From assembly GCA_020641055.1 (NCBI GenBank), contig CP067345.1, forward strand, positions 202,001-266,000: a DNA stretch of 64,000 nucleotides, written 5' to 3'. Positions 34,658 through 42,549 of this stretch are shown one piece after another. The position numbers and the translations under genes are program-made. Origin of the DNA: Clostridioides sp. ES-S-0010-02 (lineage in GTDB: Bacteria > Bacillota > Clostridia > Peptostreptococcales > Peptostreptococcaceae). The notes below the pieces were generated by a model. The model saw only the letters and a list, made by a program, of their open reading frames with translations, was not told where the DNA came from and ran no database searches. Positions within the stretch are counted from its first letter, which is position 1, and each line of letters opens with the position of its first letter.

Positions 34658-35308
34658 ATGAAGAAAAATTATGAAATAGTGCTGTTTGACCTAGATGGAA
34701 CACTTACAGACCCTAAAGAAGGAATAACAAAGTCTATTCAATATTCTTTAAATAGTTTTGGTATAGAAGAAGAATTGGATAACTTAGAACAATTTATAGG
34801 GCCACCCCTACATTCTACTTTCAAAGACTATTATAAATTTGAAGATGAAAAGGCAACAGAAGCTATTGAAAAATATAGAGAATACTTTTCTGACAGAGGA
34901 ATATTTGAAAATAAAATCTATAAAGACATAAAGGAGACTTTAAAAATACTTTATGAGAATGGGAAAACATTATTATTAGCTACTTCTAAACCAACAGTTT
35001 TTGCAGAAACCATACTTAAATATTTTGGTATAGATAGTTATTTTAAATATATCGCAGGTAGTAACCTTGATGGTACAAGAGTAAATAAAAATGAAGTTAT
35101 AGAATATGTGTTAGATTTGTGTGGTGTAACAGATAAAGATAAGGTCATTATGATTGGTGATAGAAAATACGATATAATTGGAGCTAATAAAATAGGTGTA
35201 GATTCTATAGGGGTATTGTATGGATATGGTTCTTTTGATGAAATTAGTAAGAGCAATCCTACCTATATTGTCGAAAGTGTTAAATCTATAAAAGATATTT
35301 TGCTATAA
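34658..35308 (+). CDS. HAD-superfamily phosphatase (phosphoglycolate phosphatase-like)
   Basis: 216 residues from ATG 34658 with GTGGAGG upstream; an earlier GTG at 34643 is inside the ribosome binding site. HAD motifs: FDLDGTLTD (nucleophile Asp), LATSKP (motif II), the lysine in RVNKNEV and MIGDRKYDIIGA (motif IV), with a helical cap between 16 and 85, as in Gph/PpaX-type enzymes. Substrate is probably a small phosphomonoester. Its last codons form the left arm of a perfect 16-bp inverted repeat (35285-35322). Confidence 0.88.
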   Translation: MKKNYEIVLFDLDGTLTDPKEGITKSIQYSLNSFGIEEELDNLEQFIGPPLHSTFKDYYKFEDEKATEAIEKYREYFSDRGIFENKIYKDIKETLKILYENGKTLLLATSKPTVFAETILKYFGIDSYFKYIAGSNLDGTRVNKNEVIEYVLDLCGVTDKDKVIMIGDRKYDIIGANKIGVDSIGVLYGYGSFDEISKSNPTYIVESVKSIKDILL

Positions 35309-35322
35309 ATATCTTTTATAGA
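35285..35322. repeat. 16-bp perfect inverted repeat spanning a stop codon
   Basis: TCTATAAAAGATATTT (35285-35300) is exactly complementary to 35307-35322; the HAD gene stop codon lies in the loop. It lacks a T-run and may act as a weak terminator or mRNA end-protecting hairpin. Confidence 0.7.
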
Positions 35323-35410
35323 CAAAAACAATACAAAATGGTGTAGCATATTTAAAAATATGATATTATAATTAAGGAAGCCATTTAAAAAAGAGGAGGA
35401 TGCACTTGAA

Positions 35411-36349
35411 ATGAAATCTATTTTAATCATGGGTGGAAGCGACTTCATAGGTTCTGCACTTGCTAAGCGTTTAATTAAATGTGGGTATCAAATAGATATA
35501 CTTACGAATGGTAAAAAGGAAATAGATTATAAAGGATTTAGAGAGCACTTAATTTGCGATAGAAAAGTACGCAAAGATATGGAAAACATTATCAATGGAA
35601 GACAGTACGATTACATATATGATATGACAGCATATACAAAAGAGGATGTTGGTAATCTTATTGATTTTGTGAACTTAGATAGCTTAAAAAAATACATAGT
35701 ATTGTCAGCAGGAGCCGTATACAAAGATAGTGGAAGAAATGTAAAAGAAGATAATGAAAAAGGTGAAAATGAAAACTGGGGTAAATATGGACTTAACAAA
35801 AAAGAAACAGAAGATTTTGTTATAAATAGTTCTATACCATATATAATTATTAGGCCAACTTATATATATGGTGAAAATAATAATTTGTATAGAGAATACT
35901 ATTTCTTTGAAAAAATAGAAAAAAACGAAAAAATACCAGTACCTAAAGGAAAACAAGTAAGCAATCAATTTATATATATTGGGGATTTAGTAAAAGTGTT
36001 AGAAAGTGTAATGAAAAATTCTCATGTGAGAGAAGCGTATAATGTAACAAATCCACAGTTAATATCTTGGGATGAACTTATATATACATGTGGAGAAGTT
36101 ATTGGGAAGGAACCTATTATAAAATATGTAGACATGGAAAAAGTTGAGTTTAGAGAGAGAACTTACTTCCCATTTAGAAATATAGACTTTAATCTAGATA
36201 TAAATAAGCTTATTGAACATGGTCTTTATATACCAAATGTTTTATTAAAAGAAGGCCTTACAACAACATATAAATGGTTCTTAGCCAATAAACCAAAATT
36301 ACATGATAGAAAAATGGATAAAGTTGAGTCTGTAATGCAAATAGTTTAA
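35411..36349 (+). CDS. NAD-dependent epimerase/dehydratase-family protein
   Basis: 312 residues. The Rossmann motif is MGGSDFIGSALAKRL at the N-terminus; VLSAGAVYKDSG and a YGLNKKETE (YxxxK) segment provide the short-chain dehydrogenase catalytic pair. The overall pattern is like atypical extended SDRs (CSP41/isoflavone reductase-like) rather than classic UDP-sugar epimerases. AGAGGAGG is upstream. The metallophosphoesterase starts 25 bp downstream, so the two are likely co-transcribed. Substrate unknown. Confidence 0.82.
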   Translation: MKSILIMGGSDFIGSALAKRLIKCGYQIDILTNGKKEIDYKGFREHLICDRKVRKDMENIINGRQYDYIYDMTAYTKEDVGNLIDFVNLDSLKKYIVLSAGAVYKDSGRNVKEDNEKGENENWGKYGLNKKETEDFVINSSIPYIIIRPTYIYGENNNLYREYYFFEKIEKNEKIPVPKGKQVSNQFIYIGDLVKVLESVMKNSHVREAYNVTNPQLISWDELIYTCGEVIGKEPIIKYVDMEKVEFRERTYFPFRNIDFNLDINKLIEHGLYIPNVLLKEGLTTTYKWFLANKPKLHDRKMDKVESVMQIV

Positions 36350-36374
36350 GATAATAAATAAGTAGGTAGATACT

Positions 36375-37226
36375 TTGAAATTAAAGATAAAGCGTTTTTT
36401 AAAATTTTTTATATTGATATTTGTTTTAATTTTTATATACTCAGTTGCAATAGAACCGAGTCTATTAATTGTGAAAAAATATAATATAAATGAAGATGGA
36501 AACATGATTAAAGAAGATATAGTAAAAAATGAGAATGAGATTATAAAAGTAGTTCAGATTTCAGATACTCAAATAGGCAGTTTTTATTCGACTAATAAAC
36601 TTAAAAAAGTAGCTAATAAGGTGAATGCCTTAAATCCAGATATATTAGTATTTACTGGAGATTTAATTGATTATTCTAATAAAAATCCAGATATAGATGA
36701 AATTACAAAGATTTTATCTAGTATGAATGCAAGGTTAGGAAAGTTTTCAGTATTTGGTAATCATGATTATATGTATAAACTTCCTAGGTATTATAGACAA
36801 ATTATGAAAAACTCTAACTTTCATCTTTTAGTTAATGAAAATAAGAAAATAAGACTTGAAGACAATAAGTATATTAATATACTTGGAGCTGATGAGATAT
36901 TAAATGGTAATCCAAATATACGAGATTTGGAAAGCAAAACTGATTATAATAGTTTTAATTTATTATTAGCACATGAACCAGATTTGGTAGATATGCTCAA
37001 TAAAGATACAATGAATTTAGTTTTATCTGGACATAGTCATGGTGGTCAAATAAGGTTGCCTTTCAAGGGTGCTTTAGTTACTCCTCCATATGGAAGGAAA
37101 TACACTAAAGGATTTTATGATATAAAGGGAAATCATCTATATGTGAGTTCTGGTCTTGGAAGTACAAAGTTGCCATTTAGATTTTTTAATGTACCAGAGA
37201 TAGTCGAATTTAATATTCTAATCTAG
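36375..37226 (+). CDS. Membrane-anchored metallophosphoesterase
   Basis: 283 residues, TTG start with TAGGT seven bases upstream. Residues about 8-27 form one hydrophobic N-terminal anchor (FFILIFVLIFIYSVAI). The calcineurin-like signature is complete: ISDTQIG, FTGDLIDY, FGNHDYMY, LLAHEPD and LSGHSHGGQ, with two-metal ligands. The type is YkuE/YaeI, which acts on UDP-sugar-lipid or phospholipid-like substrates at the membrane. It overlaps functionally with no neighbour and shares transcription with the upstream epimerase-like gene. Confidence 0.86.
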   Translation: MKLKIKRFLKFFILIFVLIFIYSVAIEPSLLIVKKYNINEDGNMIKEDIVKNENEIIKVVQISDTQIGSFYSTNKLKKVANKVNALNPDILVFTGDLIDYSNKNPDIDEITKILSSMNARLGKFSVFGNHDYMYKLPRYYRQIMKNSNFHLLVNENKKIRLEDNKYINILGADEILNGNPNIRDLESKTDYNSFNLLLAHEPDLVDMLNKDTMNLVLSGHSHGGQIRLPFKGALVTPPYGRKYTKGFYDIKGNHLYVSSGLGSTKLPFRFFNVPEIVEFNILI

Positions 37227-37401
37227 TATAAAATATTGTTTTTATGAAATATAGAGGGATAGAAATTTTAAGAATAAATTGAGTTAAGAATATAAAAAGT
37301 TTAAGTTATAGTTAATACATTTATTAGAATTGATAATAATATTAATAACTATTAAAATATAGATATAAAAAATAATAAAAATATAAAAGATTATAATATA
37401 G

Positions 37402-37452
37402 CAAGATTGTATCAATTATAAATAGAGAGTATTTATAATTAATACAATCTTG
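37402..37452. terminator. Bidirectional terminator hairpin
   Basis: 23-bp arms (37402-37424, 37430-37452) match at 22 positions around GAGAG. It lies between the convergent phosphoesterase and TtcA-like genes, and T-rich sequence follows on the plus strand. Confidence 0.65.
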
Positions 37453-37518
37453 TGTTTCTTTATATAAAGATATTAATTTTTATACAATGTATGAAAATGA
37501 TTTAATGTTATATTTAAA

Positions 37519-38259
37519 TTACTTTAAATAAATATTTTTTATATTTTCCTTATCCCATATAAAAAGTTTTTCTGAATTATTTAAAGCTCCAAATACATTT
37601 CTTTTAAAATCTGGCATTTCTTTATTTAAATTCGCAATAAGGTTTTTTATGTATTCTCTCCTAGTATGGCCATTTGCAGGACATGGGTTTGCTATGATAG
37701 GATAGTTACACTCCTTTGAAATCTTCTTAGTCATATATTCTTCTATGTAAATCATTGGTCTTATAACAGTTAAATCTTGTCTATCTAAGTATGTTTTTGG
37801 CGAAAAACAATTAACTCTTCCTTCATAAAACATAGACATTAAAAATGTCTCAATAGCATCATCCTTATGGTGTCCAAGAGCTACTTTGTTGCACCCAAGT
37901 TTCTTTGCGTTGTCATTTAAAGCACCTCTTCTTAAATTAGCACATAGTGCACAAGGATTTTTTTCTTTTCTTATATCAAATACAATTTCTTTTATATTAG
38001 TTTGAAATTCATAAAAAGGTACATTTATTTCCTCACATAATTTGTTTAATGGTGAGTTATCAATTCCACCAGTATTTAGAGTTACAGCTATTAATTCAAA
38101 CTTTTGTGGAGAAAATCTTTGATAATTTTTAAGTATATGAAGTAATGTCAAACTATCTTTTCCACCAGAAAGGCCAACTGCAATTTTATCATTTTCTTGT
38201 ATCATATCAAAGTCTTGTATAGCCTTACGAGCTTTACTAAGAAGTTTTTGCATAGACAT
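37519..38259 (-). CDS. TtcA/TtuA-family tRNA thiolation enzyme
   Basis: 246 residues from the ATG whose first base is 38259; another in-frame ATG at 38271 directly abuts the AAAGGA motif and is less likely. The PP-loop SGGKDS (31-36) binds ATP; CALC (Cys103, Cys106) plus a cysteine in NPCPANGHTRRE make the three-cysteine FeS site of TtcA-type enzymes, which 2-thiolate cytidine 32 in tRNA. The group also includes other thiolases, so the target is not certain. It is divergent from the VanY-like gene; the region between them carries four phased ACTTAA repeats. Confidence 0.85.
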   Translation of the reverse strand: MSMQKLLSKARKAIQDFDMIQENDKIAVGLSGGKDSLTLLHILKNYQRFSPQKFELIAVTLNTGGIDNSPLNKLCEEINVPFYEFQTNIKEIVFDIRKEKNPCALCANLRRGALNDNAKKLGCNKVALGHHKDDAIETFLMSMFYEGRVNCFSPKTYLDRQDLTVIRPMIYIEEYMTKKISKECNYPIIANPCPANGHTRREYIKNLIANLNKEMPDFKRNVFGALNNSEKLFIWDKENIKNIYLK

Positions 38260-38290
38260 TTTTAGCACCATCCTTTATTTGAAAATATAA

Positions 38291-38329
38291 ACTTAAGAAT
38301 AACTTAAGGTTTACTTATAAAATACTTAA
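38291..38329. repeat. Four ACTTAA-type direct repeats at exact 11-bp period
   Basis: ACTTAA at 38291, ACTTAA at 38302, ACTTAT at 38313 and ACTTAA at 38324 are each 11 bp apart, and a further ACTTAT is at 38331. Repeats of this period are typical binding sites of OmpR/PhoB-type response regulators. They lie about 60-90 bp upstream of the VanY-like gene. Confidence 0.7.
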
Positions 38330-38383
38330 AACTTATACTCTAAAATTAACGTTAATAAACATAACGAAGGAGACGATTCAACC

Positions 38384-39100
38384 ATGAAAAAATTAAAATT
38401 GATGTTAGGCATTATAGTAGTAGTATTTATAAGTATGTTTATAGTTAAAGATAAAATTCTGAAAGATGAAGAACCAACTGGAGCTGCTCAATTTGCTTCA
38501 TCTCAAGATGTTGAAACAGATTCTCAGAAAAAAAATCACTCAAATAGTATAGCAGATAATATATTATTGGTAAACAAGACAAATGAACTTAGTAAAGATT
38601 ATATGCCGAAAGACATTACTAAGGTAAATATAGAATTTGTTCCAGAAGCTACTGAAGAGGAAAAACAAATGGCAGGAGAACCTGCAAAAGCAGTAGAAGA
38701 CTTAGTTAGACAAGCTAATGAAGAAGGAATACAGTTTTTAGGGTCTTCAGCATATAGGTCTTATGAGACTCAACAAGATACTTATACAAGAAGAGTAAAT
38801 TCTCAAGGTCAGGAAAAAGCTGATGCATATGTAGCAAAACCTGGACATAGTGAACATCAATCTGGACTGTGTATTGACTTGACAAATCCAGAGAGATGGT
38901 TTGTTGGAAGTACAAAAGAAGCTATATGGTTGGCAGAAAATGCTCATAAATTTGGATTTATAATAAGATATCCTAAAGGTAAAGAAGATATAACAGGTAC
39001 AGCATATGAGCCATGGCATATTAGATATGTGGGTAAGGATGTTGCTGAGGAAATTTATTCAAAAGGGTTAACCTTGGAAGAATATTTGCAAAACAAATAA
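38384..39100 (+). CDS. VanY-type D-alanyl-D-alanine carboxypeptidase
   Basis: 238 residues. One N-terminal hydrophobic segment (about 5-22) anchors the protein or acts as signal; a Ser/Gln/Asn-rich linker follows. The peptidase M15B domain shows SAYRSYETQQDTY, the zinc motif SEHQSGLCIDLT (SxHxxGxAxD variant) and EPWHIRYVG with the last zinc-binding His. It removes terminal D-Ala from peptidoglycan precursors outside the membrane. AAGGAG precedes the ATG. It lies upstream of the RolA/RolB pair. No van ligase or dehydrogenase genes are nearby. Confidence 0.9.
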   Translation: MKKLKLMLGIIVVVFISMFIVKDKILKDEEPTGAAQFASSQDVETDSQKKNHSNSIADNILLVNKTNELSKDYMPKDITKVNIEFVPEATEEEKQMAGEPAKAVEDLVRQANEEGIQFLGSSAYRSYETQQDTYTRRVNSQGQEKADAYVAKPGHSEHQSGLCIDLTNPERWFVGSTKEAIWLAENAHKFGFIIRYPKGKEDITGTAYEPWHIRYVGKDVAEEIYSKGLTLEEYLQNK

Positions 39101-39231
39101 TAAAACAACATAACATAAATTGTATGATATTACTAAATGTAATATAAATAAATTTGATACTAGACTACTTTAAGTATAGTATAATTTTAGATGAGTAAAA
39201 ACTATATTAAAGTAAGTTAGGATGTGAAAAA

Positions 39232-39924
39232 GTGAAAGATACAATTCTTGTTGTGGATGATGAAAAGGAAATAAGAGACCTTGTAGAGATATACCTTTTA
39301 AATGATGGATATAATGTAATTAAGGCTAAAGATGGACAAGAAGCTTTAGATATTTTAGAAAAAGAAAATATTCATCTGATGGTATTGGATATAATGATGC
39401 CAAAGATGGATGGGATAGAAGTTTGTAGAAGAGTTAGAGTAAGTTTAAATATACCAATACTTATGTTGAGTGCCAAATCAGAGGATATGGATAAGATACA
39501 AGGAATAATGACAGGTGCAGATGACTATCTAACAAAGCCATTTAATCCACTTGAACTTACTGTGAGAGTAAAAGCATTACTTAGAAGAGCGTATTATTTT
39601 AGTGGTACTAACAAAGAAAATAAAGATGTCATAGAAGTTGGAGTGGTATTAATAGATAAGGAAAAGCATAGTGTAACAGTAGCTGGAAAGGATATATTTT
39701 TGACATCGAGAGAATTTGATATCTTGTATTTACTAGCAAATAATAAAGGTAGAGTATATAGTACAGAAGAGATATTTGAAAAAGTATGGAAAGAACAATA
39801 CTACCAATCTAACAATACTGTAATGGTTCATATGAGTAGGATAAGAGATAAAATTGAAAAGTATACAGATGGAGAAAAAATAATTCATACTGTATGGGGG
39901 GTAGGATATAAAATTGAAAAATAA
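39232..39924 (+). CDS. rolA: OmpR-family response regulator (VanR-like), RolA
   Basis: 230 residues, GTG start. The receiver domain has the acidic pair VVDDEKE (Asp9-Asp10), phosphoacceptor Asp53 in LDIMMPKMDG and the conserved Lys in LTKPFNPLE; the winged-helix DNA-binding domain follows (LTSREFDILYLLANNKGRVYSTEEIFEKVW). Sequence and neighbours match the regulator described upstream of luxS in C. difficile and named rolA; it also looks like VanR. Its last 11 bases overlap the histidine kinase start. Candidate targets are the phased repeats at 38291-38329. Confidence 0.9.
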   Translation: MKDTILVVDDEKEIRDLVEIYLLNDGYNVIKAKDGQEALDILEKENIHLMVLDIMMPKMDGIEVCRRVRVSLNIPILMLSAKSEDMDKIQGIMTGADDYLTKPFNPLELTVRVKALLRRAYYFSGTNKENKDVIEVGVVLIDKEKHSVTVAGKDIFLTSREFDILYLLANNKGRVYSTEEIFEKVWKEQYYQSNNTVMVHMSRIRDKIEKYTDGEKIIHTVWGVGYKIEK

Positions 39925-41098
39925 GAGTGTATTAAATTATATGTTTCGTCCTATAGTAGACTTTATAATAAGCTGTATTATAACCCTAATTATTATGTTA
40001 ACAAGTGCATATATAATAAAGATATTATATATAAGAACTACTTTATCTACAATTAATTACTTTATGCTTAGTTTAAGAAATATTAGATCTGTTATAGGAG
40101 ACAGCACATTATATTCAGTTTTATTTCTGACAGCATCATTATCAATTTATTCATTAATGTCATACAAGAGAAATAAAAAACTTGTAAATTTTCTAAAAGA
40201 TACTGATAACAAAAATAAAAAACTAGAAATTATCATGGATGCTGTAAACTCAATGGAGGAAGGCGATTTAGAAAAAAGTATAGATATTGAGTATGAGTCA
40301 AATGGATTAAGTGATAAAAAAATTGATGAGATTGATGAACTTGCAAATAAAATCAATAGTATAGTTTATCAACTTAGAAATATAACTGTTGAAGAAAGAC
40401 AGGCTCAACAAACTAAGACAGATTTAATAACAAATGTTTCACATGACCTAAGAACTCCTTTAACCTCAATAATGGGTTATCTAGGATTGATAGAAGATGG
40501 TAAGTATAAAGATGAAGTTCAGTTGATGTATTATGTTAATATTGCATATGAGAAATCAAAAAGTTTAAATATACTTATAAATGATTTATTTGAACTTACA
40601 AAAATGCAAAATAATACAATAAGATTAAAAAAAATAGACATAAACTTGGTAGAGCTATTAAGCCAAATAGTATCTCAACTTGGATTTTATTTTAAAAAAG
40701 AATTTATGGTTAGTAGAGTTAATTTCAATGAAGAAAAATTAATTATAAATGCTGACCCAAATAAATTGGTGAGAGCTTTTGAAAATCTTATAACTAATGC
40801 TATGAAATATGGAAAAGAAGGAATTTATGTGGATATAGTAACAGCAAAAAAAGGAAATATGGCTATTGCAAAAGTTATAAATTATGGAGAACCCATTCCA
40901 GTATTAGATTTACCAAATATATTTGATAGATTCTATAGAGTTGAAAAATCAAGAAATAGCAATGATGGAGGTTCTGGATTAGGTCTTGCAATTACAAAAA
41001 ATATTGTGAATTTACATGGTGGGGAAATTACTGTTTCAAGTAATATACATCAAACTGTATTTGAGGTACAACTACCAATAATACAAGAAACTGTGTAA
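39914..41098 (+). CDS. rolB: Sensor histidine kinase (VanS-like), RolB
   Basis: 394 residues, TTG start overlapping the regulator gene by 11 bp, so translation is coupled. Two transmembrane segments (about 14-37 and 57-75) enclose a short external loop, then a HAMP-like linker, HisKA domain with His177 in TNVSHDLRTPLTS, and a GHKL ATPase domain with N-box ENLITNAMKYG, FDRFYRVEKS and GGSGLGLAITKNIV. The short external part suggests sensing at or in the membrane, as in VanS-like kinases. It is named rolB in C. difficile literature by position upstream of luxS. Confidence 0.9.
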   Translation: MKNKSVLNYMFRPIVDFIISCIITLIIMLTSAYIIKILYIRTTLSTINYFMLSLRNIRSVIGDSTLYSVLFLTASLSIYSLMSYKRNKKLVNFLKDTDNKNKKLEIIMDAVNSMEEGDLEKSIDIEYESNGLSDKKIDEIDELANKINSIVYQLRNITVEERQAQQTKTDLITNVSHDLRTPLTSIMGYLGLIEDGKYKDEVQLMYYVNIAYEKSKSLNILINDLFELTKMQNNTIRLKKIDINLVELLSQIVSQLGFYFKKEFMVSRVNFNEEKLIINADPNKLVRAFENLITNAMKYGKEGIYVDIVTAKKGNMAIAKVINYGEPIPVLDLPNIFDRFYRVEKSRNSNDGGSGLGLAITKNIVNLHGGEITVSSNIHQTVFEVQLPIIQETV

Positions 41099-41146
41099 TA
41101 AGATAAAAGTATGATTTAGATACACAAATATTTATAGCATAAAGTG

Positions 41147-41175
41147 TTTACAAAAATAAAAAAGTAATATATAAT
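41147..41175 (+). promoter_or_regulatory. Sigma-A promoter of the luxS operon
   Basis: TTTACA (41147-41152), 17-base spacer, TATAAT (41170-41175); predicted transcript start about 41182, so the leader of about 195 bases contains the element at 41197-41331. Confidence 0.75.
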
Positions 41176-41196
41176 TTAAGTCAGTTTAATAAGATA

Positions 41197-41331
41197 CTTA
41201 TCAAGAATTAGGGGAGAGAGTTAGCTCAGCGATCCTATACCAACCTTTTATTAGGTGGTCCTGCTAACAACGATGAGATGATTGGAAATAATATACTCTT
41301 CTTATCAATAGTGGATAGGGGGAGTTTTTTT
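41197..41331 (+). promoter_or_regulatory. Riboswitch-like leader with terminator, possibly S-box (SAM) related
   Basis: CTTATC (41197-41202) pairs with GATGAG (41272-41277) as a closing stem after which AAGA follows, as in SAM-I riboswitches. Inside are GTTAGC/GCTAAC (41220-41225, 41263-41268) and ACCAACCT/AGGTGGT (41239-41246, 41253-41259). A terminator, 41295-41306 with 41314-41325 plus seven T, follows. Its left arm contains CTTATC again, which can pair with GATGAG instead, giving mutually exclusive structures. Compared with canonical SAM-I, the CCGGCAACC core is only partly kept and no normal P4 is seen. Ligand assignment is inference from gene context and partial likeness. Confidence 0.55.
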
Positions 41332-41378
41332 ATAGATTTAAAGTAATAAATTTTTAAGTGATGATGGAGGATTCAAAA

Positions 41379-41834
41379 ATGGAAAAAGTAGAAAGTTTTA
41401 AATTAGATCATACAAAAGTTAAAGCTCCTTTTGTGAGAAAGTGTAGTGTACTTGATGGAGTTAAAGGAGATAAAATAACTAAATTTGACTTGAGATTTTT
41501 ACAACCAAATGTAGAAAGCTTTGGAACTGCTGCTATGCATGGTTTAGAACATTTATTAGCAACTTATTTAAGAGAGACATTAGATGGAGTGATAGATTTA
41601 TCTCCAATGGGGTGCAGAACAGGATTTTATTTAATATTATGGGGAGATATAGATGCTAAAACAGTTAAAGATGGCTTAGAAAAGGCATTAAAGAAAGTAA
41701 TTGAATCTGATAAAATGCCAGCTGCTACAGCTTTAGAATGTGGAAATTATAGAGACTTATCTTTATTTGGAGCAAAAGAATATGCAAAAGATGTTTTAGA
41801 TAAAGGATTTTCTCTTAATATATATGGAGAATAA
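41379..41834 (+). CDS. luxS: S-ribosylhomocysteine lyase LuxS
   Basis: 151 residues from ATG 41379 (GGAGG upstream), the usual LuxS length. Zinc motif His54-xx-Glu57-His58 (MHGLEHLLATYLR), catalytic Cys79 in SPMGCRTGFY and zinc ligand Cys121 in LECGNYRD are all present. It cleaves S-ribosylhomocysteine to homocysteine and the precursor of autoinducer-2. It is the first gene of a unit with the MetH reactivation protein and metH, with an 11-bp overlap to the next gene, so its metabolic role in homocysteine recycling is emphasised here. Expression is probably controlled by the leader at 41197-41331. Confidence 0.97.
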   Translation: MEKVESFKLDHTKVKAPFVRKCSVLDGVKGDKITKFDLRFLQPNVESFGTAAMHGLEHLLATYLRETLDGVIDLSPMGCRTGFYLILWGDIDAKTVKDGLEKALKKVIESDKMPAATALECGNYRDLSLFGAKEYAKDVLDKGFSLNIYGE

Positions 41835-42549
41835 TGTAATTGAAAGAGAACGTATAAGCATAAATCAAAGTGAGGTTCTAAGGTATTTACAATATAAAGG
41901 ACAAGAAATAGATAAAGAACTTAAAGAAACTATTGATGAATGTATAGAAATAGCCAAAAACAAGATAAATCCTAGATATATATCTAGGATTTATCCTATC
42001 AAAATAAATAAAGATAAGATTGTAGAACTAGAGGGAACAAATTTAACCTTAAAAAGTAAGGATATATATGAACTTCTAAAAGACTGTGATGAATGTGTAA
42101 TTATGGCAGCTACTTTGGGAATAGAGGTAGAAAAGGAAATAAAAAGATACTCTTACTCAGACTTAACAAGAGGACTAATAATTGATTCATGTGGAACAAC
42201 AGCAATAGAAGAAGTATGCGATATTGTTCAAAATGATATAGAAAAGGTTTTTTTAAAACAAAACAAATTTATAACTATGCGATATAGCCCAGGATATGGG
42301 GACTTACCAATAGAGAAAAATATAGATATATTAAATGTTTTAAATGCTCAAAAACAAATAGGACTCACAATTACATCAAATGGGATTATGATACCAAGAA
42401 AATCAGTAGTAGCTATTATAGGCATTTCTAATTTGAAAATAGATAAATCAAAGAAAGAAAAATCGTGTGAAAATTGTAAAAACTACAGAAATTGTACATA
42501 TAGAAAAGGAGCGAATTCTTGTGGAAATAAGACAATATCTAAAGGATAA
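41824..42549 (+). CDS. Stand-alone MetH reactivation-domain protein
   Basis: 241 residues, starting within the luxS end (11-bp overlap). It corresponds to the C-terminal activation domain of cobalamin-dependent methionine synthase, visible in MAATLGIEVEKEIKRY and the SAM-binding RYSPGYGDLPI, with a cysteine-rich C-terminus (CENCKNYRNCTYRKGANSCG). It should rebind SAM and reduce inactive cob(II)alamin to restore MetH. It lies immediately before metH, whose own product lacks this domain, and overlaps it by 29 bp. Confidence 0.88.
   Translation: MENNVIERERISINQSEVLRYLQYKGQEIDKELKETIDECIEIAKNKINPRYISRIYPIKINKDKIVELEGTNLTLKSKDIYELLKDCDECVIMAATLGIEVEKEIKRYSYSDLTRGLIIDSCGTTAIEEVCDIVQNDIEKVFLKQNKFITMRYSPGYGDLPIEKNIDILNVLNAQKQIGLTITSNGIMIPRKSVVAIIGISNLKIDKSKKEKSCENCKNYRNCTYRKGANSCGNKTISKG

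Noticed and set aside
37519-38259. CRISPR-like array in the 11-bp phased repeats beside this gene
   Set aside because: The ACTTAA units are 6 bp with 5-bp gaps, far too short for CRISPR repeats and spacers; no cas genes occur in the window.
38384-41098. Glycopeptide-resistance (van) operon
   Set aside because: Only a VanY-type enzyme and a VanRS-like pair are present; no ligase, VanH, VanX or VanT genes are in the window.
41197-41331. T-box or cobalamin riboswitch for the luxS leader
   Set aside because: Neither the T-box TGGNACC core nor a B12-box is present; the partial likeness is to the S-box family instead.
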